Assembly (NCBI GenBank): GCA_019359675.1
Contig: JAHHGX010000034.1
Span: 1 to 41,262, forward strand
Source: Calothrix sp. FI2-JRJ7
GTDB taxonomy: Bacteria; Cyanobacteriota; Cyanobacteriia; Cyanobacteriales; Nostocaceae
Length of the DNA stretch: 41,262 bases
Reading direction: 5' to 3'
Numbering within the stretch: position 1 is the first letter of the stretch; every line of letters begins with the position of its first letter. The position numbers and the translations under genes are program-made. Below are positions 33,730-41,118 of this stretch, piece after piece. Below the pieces are notes generated by a model, which worked only from the letters and a program-made list of their open reading frames with translations, had not been told where the DNA came from and did not search any database.

Positions 33730-34233
33730 ATGGCGCCTTCAGATAACAAACCTATACGCTCTTATACCCAAGAAGACATACAGCAAATTCTTCACCTGGC
33801 AATTACACGTCAAGCTTCAGACCAGGAAAAAGAGTTTAGTTACGAACAATTACGAGAAATTGCCTCAGAATTAGAAATTTCTCCAGAATTGCTTAAGCAA
33901 GCTGAAGGTGACTGGATAGTTCAACAAGGTGATGTACAGCAACGACTCGCATTTTCTAAGTACCGTCAAAAACAGTTTCATAAACGTATAGGTAATTATG
34001 CTATAGTAAATACGTTCTTTTTAATGGTGGATTTTGTCGGTGGTTGGAATATTTCTTGGGCGCTGTATCCTTTGCTAATATCAGTTTTGGCAGTTGGACT
34101 AGACGGATGGAACAAGTTCAACAAAAATACCGAAGAGTACGAGTTGGAGTTTCAGAAGTGGAATCGTAGACACCAACTCAAAAAGTCATTTAATACTTTG
34201 CTGTCGAAGTTTATCCGAATCGTGAATGGATAA
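33730..34233 (+). CDS. 2TM domain-containing protein
   Basis: A 167-residue protein. Residues 1-60 form a soluble helical region (SYTQEDIQQILHLAITRQASDQ, FSYEQLREIASELEISPELLKQAE) resembling the N-terminal helices of cyanobacterial 2TM proteins. Two hydrophobic segments follow (GNYAIVNTFFLMVDFVGGW and ISWALYPLLISVLAVGLDGWN), then a basic/acidic amphipathic tail (EYELEFQKWNRRHQLKKSF). It belongs to the PF13239-like 2TM family, of unknown function. The start reads ATGGCGCCTTCA, so a GGCGCC palindrome makes the Met-Ala-Pro beginning, as for the oxidoreductase at 3901-5022. It is a single gene divergent from the MBL gene. Confidence 0.75.
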   Translation: MAPSDNKPIRSYTQEDIQQILHLAITRQASDQEKEFSYEQLREIASELEISPELLKQAEGDWIVQQGDVQQRLAFSKYRQKQFHKRIGNYAIVNTFFLMVDFVGGWNISWALYPLLISVLAVGLDGWNKFNKNTEEYELEFQKWNRRHQLKKSFNTLLSKFIRIVNG

Positions 34234-34367
34234 TATTAAACAATTAATGGATAATAGTTAGACGGCTAATTGTCGATAGCTAATTGGCGATAGAGAATTA
34301 ACACGTTGATTCTTTATCTGTCTAGTCACCTATTACATCCAAGCCATTTTTTAATGTAGTGTTTAGA

Positions 34368-34373
34368 TATAAT
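34368..34373 (+). promoter_or_regulatory. TATAAT -10 element of the MarR gene
   Basis: A perfect TATAAT ends 7 bases before the GTG start codon at 34381. If used, transcription would begin at or next to the start codon, giving a leaderless mRNA. No good -35 hexamer is visible about 17 bases upstream. Confidence 0.5.
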
Positions 34374-34380
34374 CAAGCCT

Positions 34381-34845
34381 GTGACCACAATCGATGGAAA
34401 AAAATCTGTAGATATTGCCGCGTCTGAAACGTTTTACCCCACTTTAAGCGCGCTAGTTTCTGCATATCATGCATACCGCAGTTATTCTGATGCTCACGTT
34501 CGTCAGCTTGGTTTAACTTCGTCCCAATTCGATGTGATTTGCACTCTGGGCAATACTTCAGGTATGACTTTTAATAAGTTAGCAAAGAAAACCCTAACAA
34601 CTAAGGGTGAGTTAACTGGTATTATCGACCGTCTGGAAAAAAAAGGTTTGGTGCGTCGCGAGGTTCCCCCAAATGACCGTCGTAGCTTTTTAGCTGTTTT
34701 GACTCCAGAGGGTGAGCAAATATTTGAAGAAGTTTTCCCTGCACACACCGAATATCTTAAGGAGTGCTTCGCGACTCTCGAAATTCAAGAACTTGAAGAA
34801 ATTCGTCTGGCCATAGAAAAACTCAGAAGCTTTTTCCCTAACTAA
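34381..34845 (+). CDS. MarR-family transcriptional regulator
   Basis: A 154-residue winged-helix repressor of normal length. Dimerisation helices flank the DNA-binding domain (QLGLTSSQFDVICTLGNTSGM, FNKLAKKTLTTKGELTGIIDRLEKKGLVRRE, PNDRRSFLAVLTPEG). The recognition helix and the wing DRRS motif are intact. Ligand is unknown; the family usually senses phenolics or oxidants. The GTG start lacks a ribosome site but has TATAAT just upstream, suggesting leaderless translation. The next gene, an NDH-2-like oxidoreductase, begins 218 bases downstream on the same strand and is a possible but unproven target. Confidence 0.9.
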   Translation: MTTIDGKKSVDIAASETFYPTLSALVSAYHAYRSYSDAHVRQLGLTSSQFDVICTLGNTSGMTFNKLAKKTLTTKGELTGIIDRLEKKGLVRREVPPNDRRSFLAVLTPEGEQIFEEVFPAHTEYLKECFATLEIQELEEIRLAIEKLRSFFPN

Positions 34846-35063
34846 CTCTAGCTTATATCCTCCCTTCCCTCTCTGTGAATCTTTGTATTAATTATATCCA
34901 TACACTTAGGTAATTAGACTTATGTATCTAGCTGTATTGATTGTAAATACTCGAAATTTCCCAGTTGCGGAATTACTCCTTAGCACATAAGATTACTCGT
35001 AAGAACAATAATTATTGTTTGAGCCATGTGGAAATTTTTTAAGCATTTGGTGTTGGGGGGATA

Positions 35064-36359
35064 ATGGCACGTCAAAGGGTTGTGATTGTAGGAGGTGGGT
35101 TTGCTGGACTATCAGCAGCACGCGCTTTAGGAAATTCCCCTTGTGAGGTGCTGCTAGTCAACCGCGAAAACTATCATACTTTTGTACCTTTACTGCATCA
35201 AGTGGCAACCTGTGGACTGGCGCCAGAACACATTGTTTGCTCGATTCGGAATTTAATTAAAAAATATAAAAATGTAAAATTTGTAACCGCCGAAGTTCAC
35301 AAAATCAATTTAGAAACCAAAACTATCGAATTCAATGGTGTTGTAATTAGCTATGATTACTTAGTTTTAGCCTGTGGCAGTACTTCGCGTTTTTTTGGAG
35401 TACCTGGTGCTTTCGAGTATTCATTAACGCTAAAATCTTTGAATAATTCAGTAAATATACGTAATCACATATTACATTGTTTTGAGGTAGCGCAAGAGGA
35501 AGTACGGGTATCTCGACAACAGCAGCAATTGACATTTACAATTGTGGGAGGAGGCACCACTGGGGTTGAGATGGCAGCAGAGTTAGCGACCTTAGTTTAC
35601 GGAACGCTAAGTAAAGATTATCCAAATTTAGATTTTCGTCGAGTTAGAGTTTTATTACTGCATTCAGGAGAAAGACTACTTCCAGAAATGCCGACTCGTT
35701 TGAGTAATTATACTGCGCGACAATTACGGCAGTTAGGAGTAGAGGTACAATTAAATTCTCGTGTAACTGGGGTGACAGAAAACGCGATTCATTTAGAAGA
35801 CTCGCGCGTTATTCCTTGCCATACAGTAATATGGACTGCGGGAGTTGAGGGAGATAAAAAACTTAATAAATGGGGACTGTTAACAAATCGCAACAATCAA
35901 GTGAAGGTTTTCTCGACATTACAGGTTCCTGAACATCCCCAAGTATATGCCGTTGGAGATTTAGCAGCACTTCACGATAAACAATTACCAATGGTGGCGC
36001 CAGTAGCAATACAACAAGGAATAACTGCCGCAAATAATATTTTACGGCAAATTAAAGGTAAAAATCCGCAACCACTGCATTATCAACATCAAGGTTCAAT
36101 GGTCATTATTGGGCGCCATGCAGCAGTGGCTCATATTGGTAAAGTTAAATTAACAGGGTTTCCTGCTTGGTTTTTGTGGTTAGTAATTCACCTCGCTTGT
36201 TTACCAGGAAATCTAAATCGTTTACACGTTTTAATTAGCTGGGGATGGATATACTTTTTGCGTACACATCCAATGCGATTAATCTTTAGGCAAGCTAATT
36301 TAGCTAAATATCATGACATCCCACTTCCTAACCTCGACCGTGTACAGGGGAAGGATTGA
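35064..36359 (+). CDS. NAD(P)/FAD-dependent oxidoreductase, type II NADH dehydrogenase-like
   Basis: A 431-residue flavoprotein. FAD-binding RVVIVGGGFAGLSAARAL (4-21) and the second Rossmann motif FTIVGGGTTGVEMAAELATL (NADH site, near 155) are intact, as is the C-terminal FAD motif VYAVGDLAAL. The HTFVPLLHQVATCGLAPEHI segment is typical of NDH-2/Ndb proteins. A C-terminal amphipathic region (FPAWFLWLVIHLACLPGNLNRL) would attach the enzyme to the membrane. It likely oxidises NAD(P)H and reduces quinone without proton pumping, and in cyanobacteria Ndb proteins may act as redox sensors. GGGGGG-rich sequence 4-9 bases upstream of ATG acts as a ribosome site. It overlaps the convergent hydrolase gene by 32 bases. 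Confidence 0.92.
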   Translation: MARQRVVIVGGGFAGLSAARALGNSPCEVLLVNRENYHTFVPLLHQVATCGLAPEHIVCSIRNLIKKYKNVKFVTAEVHKINLETKTIEFNGVVISYDYLVLACGSTSRFFGVPGAFEYSLTLKSLNNSVNIRNHILHCFEVAQEEVRVSRQQQQLTFTIVGGGTTGVEMAAELATLVYGTLSKDYPNLDFRRVRVLLLHSGERLLPEMPTRLSNYTARQLRQLGVEVQLNSRVTGVTENAIHLEDSRVIPCHTVIWTAGVEGDKKLNKWGLLTNRNNQVKVFSTLQVPEHPQVYAVGDLAALHDKQLPMVAPVAIQQGITAANNILRQIKGKNPQPLHYQHQGSMVIIGRHAAVAHIGKVKLTGFPAWFLWLVIHLACLPGNLNRLHVLISWGWIYFLRTHPMRLIFRQANLAKYHDIPLPNLDRVQGKD

Positions 36360-37179
36360 TTTTTTTGGCAGTATCAAATTCAATGGCATCATGACTACAA
36401 AACAAACGTACCTCATTACTATGTGCTACAGATAACGCACGTAATCGTTCTTGATTCAAAAGTCGAGTCTTGCGGTCAACTTCCATAAACCACTGATAAG
36501 CGCGTAAACCAGGTGTACAGTTTGGTTTATTTGTTCCGACTTCATCTCGGTAAAAATAAGCATCACCTGCGTGTAAAAGCCAACCTGAAGATGTTTCTAT
36601 AGCAATACCAGCATGACCGCGCGTATGACCTGCCAAAGGAATCATTAAAATAGATTCAGGTAATCCATCGAGGTCGCGAACTGCTTCAAAACCATACCAA
36701 GATTCACCCAATGCACTATATAACTTCCACTGTTTAACTTCATCCCATTGATTAGGACGGTAGCGTTGCGATGATATAAAACCTTTTCGTTCCTGTGCTG
36801 CATCAAGCTCTGCTTGCATTACATGTATGGTGGCTTCTGGAAAATCTTCCAATCCTCCAGCATGGTCAAAGTCTAAATGCGTAAGCACAATATGACGTAC
36901 ATCACTGACTTTGAATCCAAGTTGCTCTATTTGAGCGCGTGCGGTATATTTTTCTTCAAATTGAATTCGATTCACATTCATGAAAAATGGGCTTAATCGT
37001 GATAATGGCGCCTTAACATCACGTACCCCAAACCCAGTATCAATTAGAACTAATCCCTGATTAGTCTCAATTAGCAAACAATGACAAACTAGACACGCTG
37101 TAAGTCCACGACTAAAACCGTCAAAAAGGGCGCCTCCTATAGGGCACATACAACCGCAGTTTAAATGGTGAATACGCAT
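36328..37179 (-). CDS. Metallo-beta-lactamase-fold hydrolase (N-acyl homoserine lactonase-like family)
   Basis: A 283-residue MBL hydrolase. The metal motif reads LTHLDFDHAGGL (His101, Asp103, Asp105, His106), that is HxDxDH in place of HxHxDH, a variant known in this subfamily. Further ligands appear in IPLAGHTRGHAGIAI, LLHAGDAYFY and LFCSHDAIEF. The N-terminal CMCPIGGALFDG and the long loop are typical of cyanobacterial proteins annotated as AHL-lactonase-like; true lactonase activity is not implied. The last residues (KINPSPVHGRG) are encoded in the region overlapping the convergent NDH-2 gene by 32 bases, so its native C-terminus may have been extended. The leader has a GAAGGATTG site. 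Confidence 0.85.
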   Translation of the reverse strand: MRIHHLNCGCMCPIGGALFDGFSRGLTACLVCHCLLIETNQGLVLIDTGFGVRDVKAPLSRLSPFFMNVNRIQFEEKYTARAQIEQLGFKVSDVRHIVLTHLDFDHAGGLEDFPEATIHVMQAELDAAQERKGFISSQRYRPNQWDEVKQWKLYSALGESWYGFEAVRDLDGLPESILMIPLAGHTRGHAGIAIETSSGWLLHAGDAYFYRDEVGTNKPNCTPGLRAYQWFMEVDRKTRLLNQERLRALSVAHSNEVRLFCSHDAIEFDTAKKINPSPVHGRG

Positions 37180-37306
37180 GAAGCAATCCTTCTATAATTC
37201 ACAACTACTACATTGCATTGCGAAAAGGGCTATTACATCTAACTATTGGGGGAAAGAAGAGTAGAATACTTAATGATTACAGCCAACATGTAAAGAGGGG
37301 AATTTT

Positions 37307-37650
37307 ATGCAATTGACAGATTTTCTTGGACTGGTTCATCCTGTACTTGCTGTTATGTGTGTTTTCCCCTTAGTTGGTATCGTAGTTAACTACGCATGGG
37401 CAACACGTCAGCGTCGTTTACAAGCTAAAAGTGGTGATAAAAGTAAAATCCCTGCTTCTTCTGGTTTGGAACACAAGGGCGCCTGATTGACACTATCCTA
37501 AATTGTATTGCCTTATTATTTTTAGGGCAAGCAATGACAGGAACGCGCGACTTATTAGAGATTCCTTTAAGCTGGCAAGAACCTTACATATATAAATTTG
37601 ATTTTGTGAATAAAATTTGTCCTACACCTCAACCGCAAGTGACAAAGTGA
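37307..37650 (+). pseudogene. DUF4079 gene collapsed by internal deletion
   Basis: A good ribosome site (GAGGGG, 37295-37300) precedes ATG 37307. The first 57 codons encode the DUF4079 N-terminus (MQLTDFLGLVHPVLAV, VFPLVGIVVNYAWATRQRR, KIPASSGLEH) and then read GGC GCC TGA, stopping at 37486. From the same GGCGCC, in another frame, codons run to 37650 and give the family's C-terminus (ILNCIALLFLGQAMTGTRDLLEIPLSWQEPYIYK). The intervening roughly 120 or more residues, including most membrane helices and the haem-like region of the normal 230-250-residue protein, are missing. Only a 59-residue stub would be translated. The family comparison is from memory; the two-frame split is directly visible. 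Confidence 0.8.
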
Positions 37651-37694
37651 AGTTATATATACCTAAATTTTAATTTCATATATCATATTGGGTT

Positions 37695-37815
37695 TTAATA
37701 TGTAAGTTGCTAGTTATGGAAACTACTGAAAGTTTAGGAAAGTTAGTTGACGCTTATTTAATTAGTGTTAGCACAATTTGCTGTGGACGTAGATGTATTT
37801 AAATTGATATATTCC
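37695..37815 (-). pseudogene. Decayed fragment related to the gene at 40489-41025
   Basis: On the minus strand this segment encodes HLRP-QQIVLTLIK*ASTNFPK, nearly the same as LRPHAQILQTLIKEASTNFPK of the protein at 40489-41025, with one codon lost and Glu replaced by a stop. At DNA level 37740-37795 parallels 40801-40857. Flanking similarity fades out quickly. It is therefore a short relic of a duplicated or recombined copy, 3 kb from the intact 3' portion. Confidence 0.7.
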
Positions 37816-38200
37816 TTAAGTAGTATTATATGGAAAAAATTGTAAATTATAACACAAATTTGTGATGTGGGTGTTATCTATCTTATTTATTTGCTATCAA
37901 TACTTTATTTTTTATATTATTTCCGGTTTATAAAAATCTATAGCGAATGATTTGTTTACGTTGGTGCATTAATAACTTTGAGCAAGTTGCAATCATGAGT
38001 TAGTGCGTGATTACTAGTTAGTGTATGACGCTACTAGTTTAATAATTACGTTGAAGTTTTTGGTATTGTCATGTACCCCACGAAATGTCTGTGATACAAA
38101 TCACTCTATTTCAGTAAGCTCTTAACTACGGGCAAATACTGACATTACTACTATTTTATGTATAATTATTTGTCAAAATAATTAGTCAAAATTTTGAGTT
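37816..38200. other. AT-rich intergenic region before the histidine kinase
   Basis: No gene recognised. A degenerate repeat-like stretch near 38000-38040 (AGTGCGTGATTACTAG then GTGTATGACGCTACTAG) recalls element A of the hairpin family. The kinase promoter presumably lies here. Confidence 0.4.
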
Positions 38201-39487
38201 ATGTGCAAAGGGGCATCTACACTTGTAACTGTAATCTATCCAATATTGGCAGATATGTTAGGACATAGCTTTTACATGAAAAAAAATCAATCTAATTTTC
38301 TAGAATTCTATAAAATTAATGGTTTATTAGTACCTTTGTTTAGATTGTTAGTAATAACATTAGGGCTAACGCTCCTGTTTTTTATTTCAGGAAAATTAAG
38401 TGTATTGTTAGCGTTATTTATACTATTAGGTATGGTTATTGCGGAGTATATACGTTCTAAAAAAGCACTCATCGCATCAAACGAACATCTCGAAACCGAT
38501 GTTGAAGAGCGAACAGTCGCACTTGTGCATGTAAATGAGCAATTAAAGAAGGAGATAATAGAACGAAAACAAGCAGAAACAGCTTTGCGTCAGTTGGAGA
38601 CTGAAAAAAATAAATTAATTGCTTCGTTGCAAGCACAAACACAACAGTTAGAAACAACCTTACAAAATTTAAAGAAAACGCAAACGCAACTAATCCAAAA
38701 TGAAAAAATGTGGAGTTTAGGGCAGTTAGTTGCAGGTGTTGCCCATGAAATTAATAATCCTATTAGTTTTATCTATGGTAATTTAACTTACGTTCGTGAA
38801 TATACAGATTATTTATTAAAATTAGTTTTGCTTTATCAAAAACACTATCCATGTCCTTTAGCAGAAATAACAGCGCTATTGGCAGGAAGTGAGATAGATT
38901 TTATTATTGAAGATTTACCTAAAATTTTAGAATCAATGAATACAGGCGCAAATCGTATTTCTAATATAGTTCAAAATTTAAAACAATTTTCGCGTTTACA
39001 TGAGACGGGGATGAAAGCAGTTGATATCAACGAAAGTATTACTAGTACACTATTAATATTAGAGCATCGTCTTAAATTTGGCATACAGCAGTCAATTGGA
39101 GTAATTAAACAATATGGAGTTTTACCGAAAGTAAAATCTTATCCAGGAGAATTAAATCAAGTATTTATGCATATTATTAATAACGCAATTGATGCATTAC
39201 AAGAATCAGTAAAATCTAAAAATAATCCCCAAATTATAATTAATACCCAGTTAAAGAATAATCAAAAGGTAAGTATTAGTATTAAAGACACAGCTTTAGG
39301 AATGACAGAAGAAGTCAGGCGCCAAATATTTAATCCATTTTTCACAACAAAACCAGTGGGAAAAGGAACAGGTTTAGGTTTAGCAGTCAGTCATGAAATT
39401 ATAGCCGAAAAACACAAGGGTGAAATTACATGCATCTCGACACTAGGAGAAGGAACAGAATTTATCATCGAAATACCCCTCGGTTAG
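38201..39487 (+). CDS. Sensor histidine kinase
   Basis: A 428-residue protein from ATG 38201; ATG 38276 (MKKNQSNFLEFYKING) is an alternative start and no ribosome site decides. Two adjacent membrane helices (about 41-63 and 66-84) carry almost no external loop. A long coiled coil (95-170, ERKQAETALRQLETEKNK) leads to the HisKA helix with His182 (VAGVAHEINNPISF). The HATPase domain has the N box NQVFMHIINNAIDAL (319-333), a modified G1 box DTALGM (363-368, usually DNGxGM), the F box FNPFFTTKPVGKGTGLGL (377-394) and the G2 GKGTGLG. It lacks an input PAS/GAF domain and a fused receiver. Stop overlaps the convergent reductase stop by 3-4 bases. Confidence 0.92.
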   Translation: MCKGASTLVTVIYPILADMLGHSFYMKKNQSNFLEFYKINGLLVPLFRLLVITLGLTLLFFISGKLSVLLALFILLGMVIAEYIRSKKALIASNEHLETDVEERTVALVHVNEQLKKEIIERKQAETALRQLETEKNKLIASLQAQTQQLETTLQNLKKTQTQLIQNEKMWSLGQLVAGVAHEINNPISFIYGNLTYVREYTDYLLKLVLLYQKHYPCPLAEITALLAGSEIDFIIEDLPKILESMNTGANRISNIVQNLKQFSRLHETGMKAVDINESITSTLLILEHRLKFGIQQSIGVIKQYGVLPKVKSYPGELNQVFMHIINNAIDALQESVKSKNNPQIIINTQLKNNQKVSISIKDTALGMTEEVRRQIFNPFFTTKPVGKGTGLGLAVSHEIIAEKHKGEITCISTLGEGTEFIIEIPLG

Positions 39488-40443
39488 GAATTTAAATCCC
39501 TCACTTCCACTCTTCTAATCTCATCTAAAAACTTTAGCTGCTGGTATATGCAACTAATTTGCGGTAAATTCACACCTAAGAAATGGGCTTTCCGTAATGG
39601 GTTTCCAAAAATTGCTTCTACTTCTAAAGGGCGCCTTTCATCATAATCAATTTTCATACTGGTACGATAAGGCTTCATATTTACGGTGTAATTTAGCATT
39701 GTTTGAATAAAGCTATCAGGAATGATGCGTCCATAACTAGATGAGCCTAATGCAACTTCATGCATCAACTGTTCAACTAATTGGCGAGTATGAACATAAG
39801 ACATTAATTCATCTGTTCTAGCGTTGAGAATTACAGACAAGCCATTATAGGGAATATTCCATACTAATTTTTTCCATCGAGCTAGTAATAAGTCTTCAGC
39901 TAATTCCATTGAGATTCCAGCACTAGCAAAATCATTGGCAATTTGCTGCATATAATGTGTAATCCCAGTTGAATTATAGTCATTTGCATATCCCCCTAGG
40001 GTAATTTGTCCATAGTCAAGGTGACGGATATGTCCTGCTCCAACTTTATTGGAACAGAGAAAACACAACCCACCAATAATGTTGACATTACCAACTATTT
40101 TGGCAACTTCTTCTTCAACCGCTAGTCCATTTTGCAAGACCAACACTACCCCATCATCTCTGACGACAGGCAGTAACATCTGCGGCAATAAATGGTTTTG
40201 TGTCGTCTTGAGTGCTATCACCACAACATCGCATTGTGGCATTTTTTCTACATCATTGTAGGCATTGACTTGAGGAAGGGTGAAATCACCATCTTTTGAC
40301 TCAATAACTAAACCATGTTTACTAACATATTCGTAATCACTGTTCAGCAAAAAGTGAACATCTTTACCAGCTTTTTGGAGTTTGGCGCCGTAAAAGCCAC
40401 CTAATGCACCAGTTCCCAGAATGGCGTAACTACGGTTCGACAT
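39484..40443 (-). CDS. Putative 2-dehydropantoate 2-reductase (ApbA/PanE family)
   Basis: A 319-residue protein with the two-domain ketopantoate reductase fold. The NADPH site is YAILGTGALGGFYGAKLQKAG (residues 6-26). Central motifs VVVIALKTTQNHLL and VLVLQNGLAVEEEVA match the family, as does the catalytic-lysine region ARWKKLVWNIPYNGLSVI in the all-helical C-terminal domain. It could supply pantoate for coenzyme A, but cyanobacteria usually carry several such paralogues and no panB/panC genes are nearby, so the substrate is open. ATG 40443 is well placed. The gene converges on the histidine kinase with a 4-base overlap. Confidence 0.87.
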   Translation of the reverse strand: MSNRSYAILGTGALGGFYGAKLQKAGKDVHFLLNSDYEYVSKHGLVIESKDGDFTLPQVNAYNDVEKMPQCDVVVIALKTTQNHLLPQMLLPVVRDDGVVLVLQNGLAVEEEVAKIVGNVNIIGGLCFLCSNKVGAGHIRHLDYGQITLGGYANDYNSTGITHYMQQIANDFASAGISMELAEDLLLARWKKLVWNIPYNGLSVILNARTDELMSYVHTRQLVEQLMHEVALGSSSYGRIIPDSFIQTMLNYTVNMKPYRTSMKIDYDERRPLEVEAIFGNPLRKAHFLGVNLPQISCIYQQLKFLDEIRRVEVRDLNS

Positions 40444-40488
40444 GGTTGGTTAAATAAGGGTTGTAACACTTTTATTTTCTTTAATATC

Positions 40489-41025
40489 TCACATTTTGTA
40501 CACGAGACACAAATGTTTTAAGGTGGCTGGATTTGCAACTATTAATTGTTGGATTTTAGCTTCGGTTTCTAATAATTTAGTTTGATTGTTACCATTATCG
40601 TGTGTTTCCCAATCTATGTTTTCTACTCCTAGTAGATGTACTAATGTATTTGTTACTGTTTTTTGATTGTATAATAATTTCTGGATTTTAAGTTGTTGTT
40701 CGTTAAGTACTGGCGCCGATTTTTGTGTAGTAATTATATCTGGTTGTTTGTTTGTCCATGTAGGTTGCCAGTTATTGAAACCACTAAGCGTTTTGGGAAA
40801 GTTGGTTGATGCTTCTTTTATTAGGGTTTGCAGAATTTGCGCGTGTGGACGTAGACGTAATATAAGTGTGGGTAGCCAAGGTAATAATATAGTGTCGGGC
40901 ACCGTGGCAAAGACTTTACTTAACAGTTCTACTACAAACCGACTAATACGGGGAGCAAACGTTAACGATAATATAAACCCGTTGAGATAATCTGGAAAGG
41001 CGCCTATAAGCATTGGGTTATCCAT
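40489..41025 (-). CDS. Conserved cyanobacterial protein, probably 5'-truncated by IS630 insertion
   Basis: A 178-residue frame from ATG 41025 (MDNPMLIGAFPDYLNGFILS). It is mostly alpha-helical (RISRFVVELLSKVFATVPDT, LPWLPTLILRLRPHAQILQ, ASTNFPKTLSGFNNW) with a Gln/Asn-rich C-terminus. I do not recognise a named family, though it looks like the C-terminal part of a longer cyanobacterial protein. The same frame is open upstream for 30 more codons (…STWLLSLRTIEQIRNFFNQV) to a TAG at 41116-41118, without an ATG, and those residues look native. An IS630-type transposase starts 76 bases beyond that stop. The simplest reading is a gene cut by the insertion. A decayed relative lies at 37695-37815. 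Confidence 0.6.
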   Translation of the reverse strand: MDNPMLIGAFPDYLNGFILSLTFAPRISRFVVELLSKVFATVPDTILLPWLPTLILRLRPHAQILQTLIKEASTNFPKTLSGFNNWQPTWTNKQPDIITTQKSAPVLNEQQLKIQKLLYNQKTVTNTLVHLLGVENIDWETHDNGNNQTKLLETEAKIQQLIVANPATLKHLCLVYKM

Positions 41026-41118
41026 GACTTGATTAAAAAAGTTACGAATTTGTTCTATGGTTCGCAGTGATAGTAACCATGTGCTTTTCTTATTGCATAC
41101 ACCTATACTATACAGCTA

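Noticed and set aside
34381-36359. MarR-NDH-2 operon
   Set aside because: A 218-base gap with its own upstream sequence separates the genes; regulation is possible but co-transcription is not supported.
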